From the NCBI RefSeq assembly GCF_900117415.1, contig NZ_FPEI01000006.1, positions 1,364,001 to 1,428,000 of the forward strand: 64,000 nt of DNA, in the 5' to 3' direction. Below are positions 16,777 through 25,728 of the stretch, piece by piece (the stretch's first letter is position 1; each line of letters opens with the position of its first letter). The notes below the pieces were generated by a model. That model did not search any database and was not told the DNA's origin. It saw nothing but the letters and a program-made list of their open reading frames with translations. The position numbers and the translations under genes were made by a program. The stretch is from Hyphomicrobium sp. CS1BSMeth3. Its GTDB lineage: Bacteria > Pseudomonadota > Alphaproteobacteria > Rhizobiales > Hyphomicrobiaceae.

Positions 16777-17718
16777 TTACAATCCTTGGATGAACTCGAC
16801 GACGGCCGGAAGCAGCCCCGGCGCAAGCGGCAAATCGGTCCTGATGTACGTAGCGAGGTTCGCGCGGCGCTCCAGCGGCGCTTCCTTCAGCACGTGGTTC
16901 ATGCCGTCGATCAGGACGAGCTTCGTCCCCGGACGCGCCGCGGCCAGGCGTTGCGCATCCTCCGGCAGAATTTGCACATCCGTCGTCCCCTGCACGATCA
17001 GCGCAGGCGCCTGCGTCTTGGCGAGCTCGGCTGCAGGATCGAGCGGCAGCCAGGACATGAGGTAGTTCTGCACGCTCGGCCGGTAGAGTGCGAGCAGCTC
17101 CGTCGGCACGTCCGCCACTGGCTGGCCCTTGCGCAGGCTTTCGGAGATGCGCTTGGAGGCCGCCTGGAGCTGATCCGGGACGCCGCCGGCCGCGAGCTGG
17201 CGCGCAATGATGCGGTCGGCGCTCTCGCCTGCGCCTGCAACGAGGACCAAGCCGGCGACCTCGGTCCGGCGCGCCGCGAGCGTCGCGATCAGCGCGCCTT
17301 CGCTGTGTCCGAGGAGGAGCACGCGCGACTGGGGCAGCTCCCCGCGCAGAAAATCGAGCCATGCGACCGCATCCGTCACATAGGTCTCGATGCGCAGATC
17401 GTCCTCGCTGAGGCCAGCACCGGCACTTGCGGCAATGCCGCGCTTGTCGACGCGCAGTGATGCGATGCCTTCGGCCGCAAGCCCGTGCGCGAGCAGCTTC
17501 AGGCTGTCGTTCGCCCCGGCGGGATTATTGCCGTTGCGATCGGTCGGACCGGAGCCCGAAAGAATGAGCACGGCGCGAACGGGGTTCGGGCCTTCGGGCA
17601 GCACGAGCGTCCCGTAGAGACCGGATCGGTTGACGTCGCGCTCCATCCAGGCACCGGCACTCGCCATCGGCAACACGCTCATGGCCATACCCAGCATCCA
17701 GGTCGCGAATATCTTCAT
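16777..17718 (-). CDS. Secreted alpha/beta hydrolase (serine aminopeptidase S33-like)
   Basis: A 313-aa alpha/beta hydrolase with a signal peptide (about 1-23, ending 'ASAGA'). The nucleophile elbow is 'LLGHSEGALIA'. The acid is probably the Asp in 'VQGTTDVQI' and the base the His in 'DGMNHVLKE'. 'LSGSGPTDRNGNNP' near residue 53 forms the oxyanion region. Relatives include YqiA/FrsA-like esterases; the substrate is unknown. It sits 6 bp downstream of the MidA-type methyltransferase gene and is likely the third gene of the lgt operon, a place where a PgeF/laccase-domain gene is often found in relatives. Confidence 0.88.
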   Translation of the reverse strand: MKIFATWMLGMAMSVLPMASAGAWMERDVNRSGLYGTLVLPEGPNPVRAVLILSGSGPTDRNGNNPAGANDSLKLLAHGLAAEGIASLRVDKRGIAASAGAGLSEDDLRIETYVTDAVAWLDFLRGELPQSRVLLLGHSEGALIATLAARRTEVAGLVLVAGAGESADRIIARQLAAGGVPDQLQAASKRISESLRKGQPVADVPTELLALYRPSVQNYLMSWLPLDPAAELAKTQAPALIVQGTTDVQILPEDAQRLAAARPGTKLVLIDGMNHVLKEAPLERRANLATYIRTDLPLAPGLLPAVVEFIQGL

Positions 17719-17724
17719 CGCGCT

Positions 17725-18813
17725 TCAAAGCCCCGGCAGCCGCGGAACTCCCTCGGAGCGCACGCCGATCGCCTTGAAAAGCGTGCCCATGCCTGTCGGC
17801 GCCGTGAGACGCGCGGTCGCCGCTTCGAGCCCCGCCGCATTCGTCGGATTGGCCGCCATCAGCCGCGAGGTCCGCTCCACAATGCCGAGGCTCCCGAGAA
17901 ATGTCGCCTGCGGCACGGGCCCATCGACGGCGAGCCCCTGCGCGCGCGCATCCGCCGCAAAAGCCGTGAAGTCGACATGGGCCGTGAGATCGGCCACACC
18001 CGGCGAGGCGAGCGGATCCTCGTAGTGTTGCGCGCGCACAGCCTGAAGCGTGTCGCCGACTGCGGGCCCTTCGTAGCCATAGTCAATGAAGAGGGCGGCG
18101 AGCGGTCCGGCCGCAGCGAGCTGCGCGAGCTTGCCCGCGATCTCGGCCGTGCTCCGTCGCTCGACAATATCGCCGAGCCGCGCAGAGCCCGCATCCGACG
18201 GTGCCGCAATTCCGTGCGCTGCGACGCCGAAGACAAGCCGACCGGCATCGTTGACGCCGACACCGCGCTCCACCCAGCCGCTCTCGGTGCGCTGGAGCTG
18301 CGTGATTGGGAGAACGTCCAGAACCTCGTTGGCGATGACGATCGTGGCGCCGCCCGGCACGGCCTCCAATGCCGCGAGTTCCCCAACCCAGCGCACGGGC
18401 ACACTCTGCTCGGCGAGGGTCTTGCGCTGCACGGCCTCGAGCTCGGCATTCGGCTCGACGAGCACGATCTCGGCCGCAGCCAGAAAGGCTGGCACCTTTT
18501 GCGCCGCGCGCAGGGCATCTGCCATCAGCGTGCCGCGCCCCGGACCCAGCTCCACGAGGCGCACGCGCGCGGGCGAGCCCATCTGCTGCCAGACGACGGC
18601 CGCCCAGAGCCCGATCAGCTCGCCGAAGACCTGCGAGATCTCGGGCGCCGTGACGAAATCCTCTTTGGCACCGATGGCGCGGCGCGTGCGGTAGTAGCCG
18701 TGCTCCGGATCATTGAGGCAGGCGTCCATGTACGCGCGGACCGAGATCGGCCCGTCGCGGGAGATGCGGGCGGCAAGTGCGCGTGCAAGAGGTGTCGGCT
18801 CGGTTGTGTTCAT
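17725..18813 (-). CDS. MidA/NDUFAF7-type SAM-dependent methyltransferase
   Basis: A 362-aa class I methyltransferase of the DUF185/MidA family, whose mitochondrial member NDUFAF7 methylates an arginine in complex I. Visible motifs are 'GYYRTRRAIGAKEDFVTAPE' (residues 39-58), 'FGELIGLW', the SAM-binding 'VRLVELGPGRGTLMADALR', and 'ANEVLDVLPI'. The start ATG overlaps the lgt stop by 4 bp, so translation is coupled to lgt, the usual alphaproteobacterial arrangement. A role in complex I assembly is inferred from the homologue. Confidence 0.92.
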   Translation of the reverse strand: MNTTEPTPLARALAARISRDGPISVRAYMDACLNDPEHGYYRTRRAIGAKEDFVTAPEISQVFGELIGLWAAVVWQQMGSPARVRLVELGPGRGTLMADALRAAQKVPAFLAAAEIVLVEPNAELEAVQRKTLAEQSVPVRWVGELAALEAVPGGATIVIANEVLDVLPITQLQRTESGWVERGVGVNDAGRLVFGVAAHGIAAPSDAGSARLGDIVERRSTAEIAGKLAQLAAAGPLAALFIDYGYEGPAVGDTLQAVRAQHYEDPLASPGVADLTAHVDFTAFAADARAQGLAVDGPVPQATFLGSLGIVERTSRLMAANPTNAAGLEAATARLTAPTGMGTLFKAIGVRSEGVPRLPGL

Positions 18814-19643
18814 GCCGTCTTCGGGCGCCAGAGCACGATGAAGGCGACCACGCCGAAAAGGGCCATCGGGATCGAGTAGATCATGCCCGTGGTGAGCCAG
18901 CCCTCCGAGACGATGGTGCGATACTCATCGTACTTGAAGAATTCGCAGATGATGCGGAATCCGCCATAGCCGGCGAGAAACGCCGCGCCGATCACGCCCG
19001 GCGATGCGAGCGCCCGGTACCGGTAGATAAGATAGCGCAGGATGAGGAAGAGCAGGAGCCCCTCGAGTGCTGCCTCATAGAGCTGGACGGGATGGCGTGG
19101 GACGTCTCCCCAGCCCGGAAAGATGATGCCCCAGGGCACATTCGTCTGGGTTCCAACGATCTCGGCGTTGATGAAGTTGGCGATGCGGCCAAAGAAGAGA
19201 CCGATCGGCACTGCGGCAGAGACGGCATCCATGACGCTCAGCGCCGGGATGCGGTGCCGGCGCGCGAACAGCCACATGGCGAGGATCGTGCCGAGCATGC
19301 CGCCGTGGAAGGCCATGCCTCCCTGCCAGACATAGAGGATCTGCAGCGGATTGGAGAGATAGTAGCCGGGCTCGTAGAGCAGGACATGCCCGAGCCGCCC
19401 GCCGACGATGACGCCGACCGCGACCCACAGGAAGAGATCATCGACCAGCGTCGGCGCGAAGGGCTCCTTCTCGTCGCGCCACAGGCGTGGCGTCGAGACC
19501 AGTTGCTTCAGATAGAGCCAGCCGAGAAGCAGGCCTGCGACATAGGCGAGGCCGTACCATCGGATGGAGATGGGGCCAAGCTGCAGCGCGACGGGATCGA
19601 TCGCCGGAAAAGGGATGGCGAGAAGGCTGGCAAAGGGGCTCAT
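18810..19643 (-). CDS. lgt: Prolipoprotein diacylglyceryl transferase
   Basis: Lgt attaches diacylglycerol from phosphatidylglycerol to the lipobox cysteine of prolipoproteins, the first step of lipoprotein maturation. At 277 aa it has several transmembrane helices and the family motifs 'IRWYGLAYVAGLLLGW' (residues 27-42), 'GGRLGHVLLYEP', 'GGMAFHGGMLG', and the signature 'GRIANFINAEIVG'. It heads a minus-strand operon with the MidA-type gene and a hydrolase. Its clients in this window include LptE and the LysM-M23 lipoprotein. In many relatives ubiK lies immediately divergent; here a GST and a YciI gene are inserted. Confidence 0.96.
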   Translation of the reverse strand: MSPFASLLAIPFPAIDPVALQLGPISIRWYGLAYVAGLLLGWLYLKQLVSTPRLWRDEKEPFAPTLVDDLFLWVAVGVIVGGRLGHVLLYEPGYYLSNPLQILYVWQGGMAFHGGMLGTILAMWLFARRHRIPALSVMDAVSAAVPIGLFFGRIANFINAEIVGTQTNVPWGIIFPGWGDVPRHPVQLYEAALEGLLLFLILRYLIYRYRALASPGVIGAAFLAGYGGFRIICEFFKYDEYRTIVSEGWLTTGMIYSIPMALFGVVAFIVLWRPKTA

Positions 19644-19780
19644 GAGCGGCCGGACGGCTCCTGAAGAGGCTTTTCGGACCTTTCAGCGAGCCGGATGGCG
19701 CTGTCAAGGCAAGGACAGGCGTGGTCGTGCTTCAAACGGACCTCGGCCGCCGCTCTGCTTCTGCCGAAGCCCTGAACGAG

Positions 19781-20395
19781 CTAGCGATCCGGCTCGGTCG
19801 CTCGGAAAGCTGGCTCCACAGCCAGCCGTCGCGTCAATGCACGCAAGCTTGGCATCTGCAGATCCGTGTCTATCCCAAGCCCCACACGCGCCAATCGCTC
19901 TGCGACGAAAGCACACACGTCAGCTTGGGTAAGTCTCCCGAGGATAAGGTAGTTCTTCTGTGACCGGGCAATGACGTCGAGAGCCGCAAGCGCCGTCGTT
20001 GCCTGCGCCAGACAATCATCTCTCCAGGGCTGATGTATCTTCTCCGGTGGGCGATGATTGCGCTCGTAAGCGGCCTGCAGAAACTTGTCGCAAGCTCCCA
20101 TTGCCATGGCGACAATTCTAAGCACGGCGCGGCGGTCGGCGCCGGAGGCTGGCGTCAGCGCTCGTTCGCGACCATAGACCTCGTCCAGGTGATCGATAAT
20201 CGCGCCGCTGTCTATGAGGGCTTCACCGTTCTCGAGGACCATCGCTGGAATGCGGCCAAGCGGGTTAAACGCTCGCACATCGGCCCTATGATCGAAGCCG
20301 GTGAATGCGCGTTGCTCGTACGGGATGCCGTAAACCTCCAGAACAATCGCAACGCGGCGTGTGTACGGCGAGCGGTTCACCCCAATTAAAAGCAT
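19781..20395 (-). CDS. Glutathione S-transferase family protein
   Basis: A 204-aa GST-like protein. The N-terminal thioredoxin-fold domain has 'LIGVNRSPYTRRVAIVLEVY' with Ser in the usual catalytic position, 'FNPLGRIPAMVLENGEALID' (cis-Pro) and 'DSGAIIDHLDEVYGRE'. The C-terminal helical domain has 'LTQADVCAFVAERLAR'. Start ATG 20395 is chosen because the fold begins immediately after it; a 37-residue upstream extension has no coding character. Codon use is less GC-biased than its neighbours. It probably conjugates or reduces small electrophiles; the substrate is unknown. Confidence 0.85.
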   Translation of the reverse strand: MLLIGVNRSPYTRRVAIVLEVYGIPYEQRAFTGFDHRADVRAFNPLGRIPAMVLENGEALIDSGAIIDHLDEVYGRERALTPASGADRRAVLRIVAMAMGACDKFLQAAYERNHRPPEKIHQPWRDDCLAQATTALAALDVIARSQKNYLILGRLTQADVCAFVAERLARVGLGIDTDLQMPSLRALTRRLAVEPAFRATEPDR

Positions 20396-20502
20396 GGGAT
20401 CTCCATCGGTCGTGCGAAGGGTACCGTCATTGTAGACGCTACCCCTCACCTCGTCGCACATCGGTACGGTGCTGCCAGGTCCGCGGAGCCAGCAGCGTAG
20501 CG

Positions 20503-20934
20503 TCAACCCCCGGCGTTCTTCTTCACTTCCGCTATGAGCCGCTCTTCCTGGGCGCGCAGCTCCGGCGTCATAGCCTCGCCGAAGTCCTCCATCTCGAATA
20601 CGGGTCGGATCTCGACCTCGGATTCCTCATAGTGGGGGTTCGGGCACTTCTTGAGCCACGCCACGGCCTCGTCCATGTCCTTGACCTTCCAGATCCAGTA
20701 GCCCGCGATCTGCTCCTTGATCTCGGCGAACGGGCCATCGATGACCATGCGGTCCTTGCCGGAAAAGCGCACACGCTTGCCTTTGCTCGTCGGGTGCAGG
20801 CCATCGCCCGCGAGCATGATGCCCGCCTTGACCAGCTCTTCGTTGTAGTTGCCCATTTCCGTGAGCAGCTCCTCGGTCGGCATCTCGCCGGCTTCCGATG
20901 CCTTGCTCGCCTTGACGATGACCATGACCTTCAT
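20503..20934 (-). CDS. YciI-family (DGPF domain) protein
   Basis: A 143-aa YCII/DGPF-domain protein. It starts 'MKVMVIVKASKASEAGEMP', and the central motif 'VIDGPFAEIKEQIAGYWIW' (about 64-82) and 'EAVAWLKKCPNPHYEESEVEIRP' (split here as two family blocks) are characteristic. ATG 20934 fits this family's usual N-terminus. Members have ferredoxin-like folds and are often found near sigma factors of the ECF type, but none is present here. The biochemical role is unknown. It shares direction with the GST gene 107 bp downstream. Confidence 0.9.
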   Translation of the reverse strand: MKVMVIVKASKASEAGEMPTEELLTEMGNYNEELVKAGIMLAGDGLHPTSKGKRVRFSGKDRMVIDGPFAEIKEQIAGYWIWKVKDMDEAVAWLKKCPNPHYEESEVEIRPVFEMEDFGEAMTPELRAQEERLIAEVKKNAGG

Positions 20935-21145
20935 CGGGTGTCTCCTGTTCGCTGTCGACCTCACGGGCCTGTACCCTGAAGACGATGGCCAAGTCGCCGT
21001 TCCGACAAAACCGCCGAAAATTCTCCTCGGGCGTCCGATCGCCGCACCACGGGTCCGCTGGCGCGGGCCCCCGGGAATGGCCGTCGCAGCCGCAACGTGA
21101 TAGCAGAACCTCAAGTGGCCGCCCATGAGGCGCGGAGGAATTGCC

Positions 21146-21400
21146 ATGACCCAGACGAACAACCGCCTGCTCGACGAGTTGGCCAAGCTCATGACCGACG
21201 CGGCCGGCGCCGCCCAGGGCGTCCAGCGCGAGGCCGCAAACCTCTTCAAGGCGCAGGGCGAGCGGATCGTGCGCGAGATGGATCTCGTCTCGCGCGAGGA
21301 GTTCGAGGCCGTGAAGGCCATGGCGCAGAAAGCGCGCGAGGAGAACGACGCGCTCGCAGCACGCCTCGCCGCGCTGGAGGCGCGCCTGCCGTCCGAATAA
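21146..21400 (+). CDS. ubiK: UbiK-family (BMFP) accessory factor
   Basis: An 84-aa protein of the BMFP/DUF526 family. It starts 'MTQTNNRLLDELAKLMTDAA' and continues into the coiled coil 'VSREEFEAVKAMAQKAREEN'. In E. coli UbiK is an accessory factor of aerobic ubiquinone biosynthesis, and Brucella BMFP forms trimers and interacts with membranes. The ATG at 21146 has AGGAA upstream; an ATG at 21125 would add seven residues. In relatives it often lies beside lgt, but here the GST and YciI genes separate them. A 298-bp gap follows, with a long stem-loop at 21537-21595. Confidence 0.9.
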   Translation: MTQTNNRLLDELAKLMTDAAGAAQGVQREAANLFKAQGERIVREMDLVSREEFEAVKAMAQKAREENDALAARLAALEARLPSE

Positions 21401-21536
21401 GCGCTGAGCGCGCCGACCGCCCGCGTCTCGATCGCACTGCGGAATCGCGTGCACGCGAACGGCCAGTCCTCGGCCGCCACATTCCCCGGGTTTCTCGCGG
21501 CGCCCACAGTTTCTCCACGAACTCCGTGCGCAAACT

Positions 21537-21595
21537 GCCCTCCGCCCTTCATTTTGCCACCCTCGTTTACTTTGATCGTGGAGAAGGCGGAGGGC
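21537..21595. other. Inverted repeat in the ubiK-ybjN gap
   Basis: GCCCTCCGCC (21537-21546) pairs with GGCGGAGGGC (21586-21595) across a 39-nt loop, and the stem can extend by a few bases with one bulge. It lies about 100 bp upstream of the ybjN-domain gene. No T-tract follows, so a terminator is unlikely. It could be a regulatory structure in the leader, or chance in GC-rich DNA. The rest of the 298-bp gap shows nothing I recognise. Confidence 0.4.
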
Positions 21596-21698
21596 GTCTT
21601 GCGGGCACGGGGCGGCTTCGATTAGCTCCGTCCTGCACACGGTTCGCCGTGCGCTTCGTCGCGCTCAGGGGGATGGCGACGCCAAACGAGGAAACTGC

Positions 21699-22196
21699 AT
21701 GGCCATGGCAGAGACGGGCTTCACGAGTGCCAGAAACCCGGTTGATCTGATCGAACAGGTCGCCGGCGCACACGATTGGGCCTGCGATCGGACGCACGAG
21801 GACGAACTCACGCTCGTCGTCGCCGGAAACTGGACCGACTATCAGCTCTCGCTCAATTGGCGCGAGGATCTGGAATCGTTGCATATCGCCTGCGCCTTCG
21901 ACTTCAAGGTGCCCGACAATCGGCTGTCGGAGGTCTACCGCCTCGTCGCCCAGATCAACGAGCAGCTCTGGCTCGGCCATTTCGACATCTGGACCCGCGA
22001 AGGGCTGATCATGTTCCGCCAGGGGCTCATGCTCAACGGCGCCGTCGCCACGCAGAGCCAGTGCGAGGCGTTGCTGCGCGCCGCGCTCGAAGCCTGCGAG
22101 CGCTACTATCAGGCCTTCCAGTTCGTCGTCTGGGCGGGCAAGGACAGCCGCGAGGCCCTCGCCTCGACCATGTTCGAGACCGAAGGACAGGCCTGA
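21699..22196 (+). CDS. YbjN-domain protein
   Basis: A 165-aa protein of the YbjN/TY-Chap sensory-domain family, about one domain long. Blocks such as 'DELTLVVAGNWTDYQLSLNW', 'ESLHIACAFDFKVPDNR', 'EVYRLVAQINEQLWLGHFDI' and 'FRQGLMLNG' follow the alphaproteobacterial YbjN pattern. In E. coli YbjN affects motility and stress responses; no enzymatic role is known. A small membrane-protein gene follows after 40 bp. In many relatives proC follows ybjN; it does not here. Confidence 0.87.
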   Translation: MAMAETGFTSARNPVDLIEQVAGAHDWACDRTHEDELTLVVAGNWTDYQLSLNWREDLESLHIACAFDFKVPDNRLSEVYRLVAQINEQLWLGHFDIWTREGLIMFRQGLMLNGAVATQSQCEALLRAALEACERYYQAFQFVVWAGKDSREALASTMFETEGQA

Positions 22197-22236
22197 GGCG
22201 CCATGCGCCTCAGGTGAGGCCGGACGCGAGGCATCC

Positions 22237-22455
22237 GTGACCTACGTTCTGGCCATCCTCTCCGCACTTGCCGGCTTGGTGCTCGGGTGGCTCGCCGCTG
22301 CATTCGGCACACTCGTGCTCGGCGGTGCTTTCGGGCTCAGCGACTTCGAGGGCGAGCGCGCCATGGTCGCCTTCTTCGCGATCGGGCCCGTGGGCGGCGC
22401 GATCGGCCTCGTGCTTGGTCTCTGGATGTGGCGCAAGCTCAGGGCCGGGCGCTGA
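22237..22455 (+). CDS. Small two-helix membrane protein
   Basis: A 72-aa hypothetical protein with two predicted transmembrane helices: residues 3-30, Gly/Ala/Leu-rich, and 42-65 ('FFAIGPVGGAIGLVLGLWMW'). A short acidic loop 'SDFEGERA' lies between them and a basic C-terminus follows. Start is a GTG at 22237 with GAGG upstream. It probably shares a transcript with the YbjN gene. I do not recognise a family. Confidence 0.65.
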   Translation: MTYVLAILSALAGLVLGWLAAAFGTLVLGGAFGLSDFEGERAMVAFFAIGPVGGAIGLVLGLWMWRKLRAGR

Positions 22456-22666
22456 GCCTCACGGCTCGATGCTGCAGACTGCGGCAAGTTCGCCGTCCCA
22501 CCGGCCGGCATTGAAGCGCCCACACCACTTCTTAAGAGAAATATCACGGCCCTACAGGGTTTTGTCCGGTTGTTCTCGTGATGATGCTTGATTGCTGCCA
22601 CCGCGAGGCTGCACTCTGGCGCCATGAGTGTCTGATCGAACATGCCCTGCCGTCTCTGGAACCGTG

Positions 22667-23209
22667 ATGCCGCGCCGTCTCACCTCGTCCGTGCTTGCCT
22701 CTTTGCTGATGACCAGTCTCGCCATTGCGGCCGATGACTTGCCGAAACAGGCCACACCATCTCCAGGGACGTGCTTCAGCTACACGGTGAGCGACGAGAC
22801 CGGCGTCGAGAAGGATCCAGCCTCGGCGTTCGTGAACAGGGTCGACGTGCAACCCCTTCAGTTCAAGGTCGAGAACAAGCCGCTCCCCGAGACCCGGCTG
22901 CGCATCGGTATACTTCTCAAGAACCAGCATGGAGAGGTTCCGAGTGACATCTCGGCGCCCTGCGTCGGCGAAGGCCTCGCCTTCAATTGCACGATGAAGT
23001 GCGCCGACAAGGTCGTCGGCAAATTTCGCGCCGAAGCACTCCCGACCAAGCCGTCCGATCCGAAGGCCAACTATCTGCGGCTGATCATCGAAGCTCCGAC
23101 CGTCCTCAACCAATGCTCCGAGGGCAAAAAGCCCATCAGTGTACCCGCGGGCCTGACCGGTCTTCAGATCATCCTCAAGGGTGTGGAGCCCAAGTCCTGC
23201 TTCCAGTAG
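22667..23209 (+). CDS. Hypothetical secreted protein with six cysteines
   Basis: A 180-aa unknown protein. ATG 22667 gives a clean Sec signal peptide ('MPRRLTSSVLASLLMTSLAI', cleavage after 'AIA'), whereas the upstream GTG (22628) would bury it. The mature part contains six cysteines ('GTCFSY', 'APCVGEG', 'FNCTMKC', 'NQCSEG', and the C-terminal 'KSCFQ'), suggesting disulfide bonds in the periplasm. 'RLRIGILLKNQHGEVPSD' and 'KANYLRLIIEAPTVL' suggest a beta-rich fold. It ends 9 bp from the convergent serB. Function not assigned. Confidence 0.68.
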   Translation: MPRRLTSSVLASLLMTSLAIAADDLPKQATPSPGTCFSYTVSDETGVEKDPASAFVNRVDVQPLQFKVENKPLPETRLRIGILLKNQHGEVPSDISAPCVGEGLAFNCTMKCADKVVGKFRAEALPTKPSDPKANYLRLIIEAPTVLNQCSEGKKPISVPAGLTGLQIILKGVEPKSCFQ

Positions 23210-23218
23210 CAGCCGACT

Positions 23219-24121
23219 TCAGCCCGGCGTGAGGAATTCCGCGCGCCGGTAGCCCTGCAGAAAGAGCAGCGCCGTGAGATCGCCATGCGTGATCCCCGCA
23301 TCGGCCTCGGCCGCCACGACCGGCTTTGCCCGATAGGCGACGCCGAGGCCTGCGGCGGTAATCATCGCCAGGTCGTTCGCGCCATCGCCCACGGCGAGCG
23401 TTGCCTCCGCATCCAGACCCCGCGCGTCGCGGTAGTGGAGAAGTGCCTCGAGCTTCGCCTCGCGCCCGAGAATGGGGCCGACGACGCCCCCCGTAAGCCG
23501 GTCATCCGCGATCTCGAGCTCGTTCGCGCGATTGACATCGAATCCGACAGCGGCCGCCACGCGCGAGGTGAAGAAGCTGAACCCGCCCGATACGAGCGCG
23601 GTGAAAGCGCCATTTGCCCGCATGGTCGCGACGAGCGTGCGCGCGCCCGGCATGAGCACGATGCGCTCGTCGAAGACGCGCTGCAGAGCACCGACCTCAA
23701 GCCCGGCCAGGAGGCCTAAGCGCTCGCGCAGCGCCGCCTCGAAGGGTAGCTCGCCACGCATGGCACGCTCGGTGATGGCCGCGATCCGCGGCTTGAGCCC
23801 GAGCATGTCGGCCATTTCGTCGATGCACTCCTGCTGGATGATCGTCGAATCCATATCGGCAATCAGCAGCGACTTCCGCCGCCCCGCGACCGGCAGCGCG
23901 CAGACGTCGAGCGGCAGGCCCTCGAGCCGCACGGCCACCCGGTCGCGGATACTGCGCGCCTCCTCGAGATCCCCGGCCTCGAATGTCAGCTCGCAGGCCT
24001 CGCCCGGCGAGAGCCAGAGCGGAGCTGCGCCACCGACCTCGCGCGCGGCCTGGTCGGCCGCCTCGCCGACTGGGGCGGTACCGCCGGCCGGACCAATGAG
24101 CACGAGCACGAAAGCTGACAT
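23219..24121 (-). CDS. serB: Phosphoserine phosphatase
   Basis: SerB removes phosphate from O-phosphoserine, the last step of serine synthesis. At 300 aa, an N-terminal ACT-like region precedes a HAD domain. Motif I is 'IADMDSTII' (Asp89 nucleophile, Asp91 acid), followed by 'QECIDEMADMLGLK', 'LMPGARTLVATMRANGAFTA', motif II in 'LVSGGFSFFTS', and motifs III/IV in 'LAVGDGANDLAMI'. Start ATG 24121 fits the family; an upstream ATG would add 10 residues. In many alphaproteobacteria serB is divergent from miaA; here the divergent neighbour is an omega-aminotransferase. Confidence 0.95.
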   Translation of the reverse strand: MSAFVLVLIGPAGGTAPVGEAADQAAREVGGAAPLWLSPGEACELTFEAGDLEEARSIRDRVAVRLEGLPLDVCALPVAGRRKSLLIADMDSTIIQQECIDEMADMLGLKPRIAAITERAMRGELPFEAALRERLGLLAGLEVGALQRVFDERIVLMPGARTLVATMRANGAFTALVSGGFSFFTSRVAAAVGFDVNRANELEIADDRLTGGVVGPILGREAKLEALLHYRDARGLDAEATLAVGDGANDLAMITAAGLGVAYRAKPVVAAEADAGITHGDLTALLFLQGYRRAEFLTPG

Positions 24122-24314
24122 GTCAGTGTGTTCTCGGTGGATCGGGGCCAATTGCGTTGCTGCGTCGCAGCGTAGAGCTGGGCGGCGTCCCTTATTGCAG
24201 GGGACGTATGCCGCCGCAAGCGGTGCACGCCTTTCAAATATTCAAGCCCCCTGATATCGTCCTACGGAACTGATTGTTCCGCCGATCGTGAGCCTTTTCA
24301 GCCAGGAGGACCGC

Positions 24315-25643
24315 ATGGCCCCGCTCGACATGAAGCCCAATGAGCTCGAGCCTTATTGGATGCCCTTTACGCCCAACCGGGCCTTCAAGAAGAAGCCGCG
24401 CCTCTTTGCCGGCGCCAAGGACATGCACTTCATCACGCCCGATGGCCGCAAGATCATCGACGCCTCCTCCGGCCTCTTCTGCGTCAACGCCGGCCACACG
24501 CGCGCGCCGATCGTCAAGGCGATCCAGGATGCCGCCGCGAACATGGACTATGCGCCGCCCTTCCAGTACGGCCACCCGCAGCAGTTCCAGCTCTCCTCCC
24601 AGCTCACGCTCATGGCGCCGGGTGATCTCGACTACGTGCTCTATGCCAACTCGGGCAGCGAAGCCGTCGACACCGCGCTCAAGGTAGCGCTTGCCTATCA
24701 CCGCTCGCGCGGCGAAGGCAGCCGCATCCGTTTCATCGGCCGCGAGCGCGGCTATCACGGCGTCGGCTTTGGCGGCATCTCGGTCGGCGGCATGGTCGCC
24801 AACCGCAAGATGTTCGGCAACATGCTCGCCGGCGTCGACCACCTGCCCACGACGTACAACCGCGCCAAGCAGGCCTTCACCAAGGGCGAGCCCGAGTGGG
24901 GCACGGAGACGCTCGACGAGCTGAACCGCCTCATCGGCCTGCACGATGCCTCGACCATCGCCGCAGTCATCGTCGAGCCGGTCGCCGGCTCGACGGGCAC
25001 GCTGCCGCCGCCCAAGGGCTATCTCGAGAAGCTTCGCCAGATCACCGAGCAGCACGGCATCCTGCTCATCTTCGACGAGGTCATCACCGGCTTCGGCCGT
25101 CTCGGCACCCCCTTCGCGGCCGATCGCTATGGCGTCGTCCCCGACATGATCACGTTCGCGAAGGGCGTGACCAACGGCGCCGTGCCGATGTCCGGCGTGT
25201 TCGTGCGCAAGGGCGTGTACGAGACGCACATGACGGGCGCCGAGCATCTGCCGGAGCTCTTCCACGGCTATACGTACTCGGGCCATCCGCTTGCGGTCGC
25301 CGCCGGCCTTGCGACGCTCAAGCTCTACAAGGATGAAGGTCTCTTCGAGCGCGCCAAGGCCCTCGAGCCGGTCTTCGCCGATGCCATGATGAGCCTCAAG
25401 GGTCTGCCGCACGTCGCGGACATCCGCACCATCGGCCTGCTCGCCGGCATCGACCTCGATCCGATCCCGGGCAAGGTCGGCGTGCGCGGCTACGACGCCA
25501 TCGAGCGCATGTACGCCGATCACGACCTCTACTGCCGTGTGACCGCCGACACGCTGATCCCCTCGCCGCCGTTCATCGTCAGCGAGAGCCAGATCGGCGA
25601 GATCCGCGACAAGATCGCGGCCGTGCTGAAGGCAGTTGCGTAA
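24315..25643 (+). CDS. Class III omega-aminotransferase (beta-alanine:pyruvate type)
   Basis: A 442-aa PLP-dependent class III aminotransferase. It opens 'LEPYWMPFTPNRAFKKKPRL', the hallmark of beta-alanine/omega-amino-acid:pyruvate aminotransferases, and has 'YANSGSEAVDTALKVALAYH', 'RERGYHGVGFGG', 'LLIFDEVITGFGRLG' and 'MITFAKGVTNGAVPMSG', where the Lys binds PLP. A strong AGGAGG precedes ATG 24315. It ends in a textbook Rho-independent terminator (25671-25704), so it is probably monocistronic. A role in beta-alanine or other omega-amine catabolism is likely; the exact donor is uncertain. Confidence 0.93.
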   Translation: MAPLDMKPNELEPYWMPFTPNRAFKKKPRLFAGAKDMHFITPDGRKIIDASSGLFCVNAGHTRAPIVKAIQDAAANMDYAPPFQYGHPQQFQLSSQLTLMAPGDLDYVLYANSGSEAVDTALKVALAYHRSRGEGSRIRFIGRERGYHGVGFGGISVGGMVANRKMFGNMLAGVDHLPTTYNRAKQAFTKGEPEWGTETLDELNRLIGLHDASTIAAVIVEPVAGSTGTLPPPKGYLEKLRQITEQHGILLIFDEVITGFGRLGTPFAADRYGVVPDMITFAKGVTNGAVPMSGVFVRKGVYETHMTGAEHLPELFHGYTYSGHPLAVAAGLATLKLYKDEGLFERAKALEPVFADAMMSLKGLPHVADIRTIGLLAGIDLDPIPGKVGVRGYDAIERMYADHDLYCRVTADTLIPSPPFIVSESQIGEIRDKIAAVLKAVA

Positions 25644-25670
25644 CAGCAGCGCCGGTTTGTCAGATGACAG

Positions 25671-25704
25671 CGGGCCCGGAGCAATCCGGGCCCGTTTTCT
25701 TTTG
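25671..25704 (+). terminator. Rho-independent terminator of the omega-aminotransferase gene
   Basis: A perfect 10-bp GC-rich stem CGGGCCCGGA / TCCGGGCCCG with loop GCAA, followed by TTTTCTTTT. It lies 28 bp after the stop codon. This is the clearest intrinsic terminator in the window. Confidence 0.96.
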
Positions 25705-25728
25705 TGCTGCGTCGATGATCACATGCGT

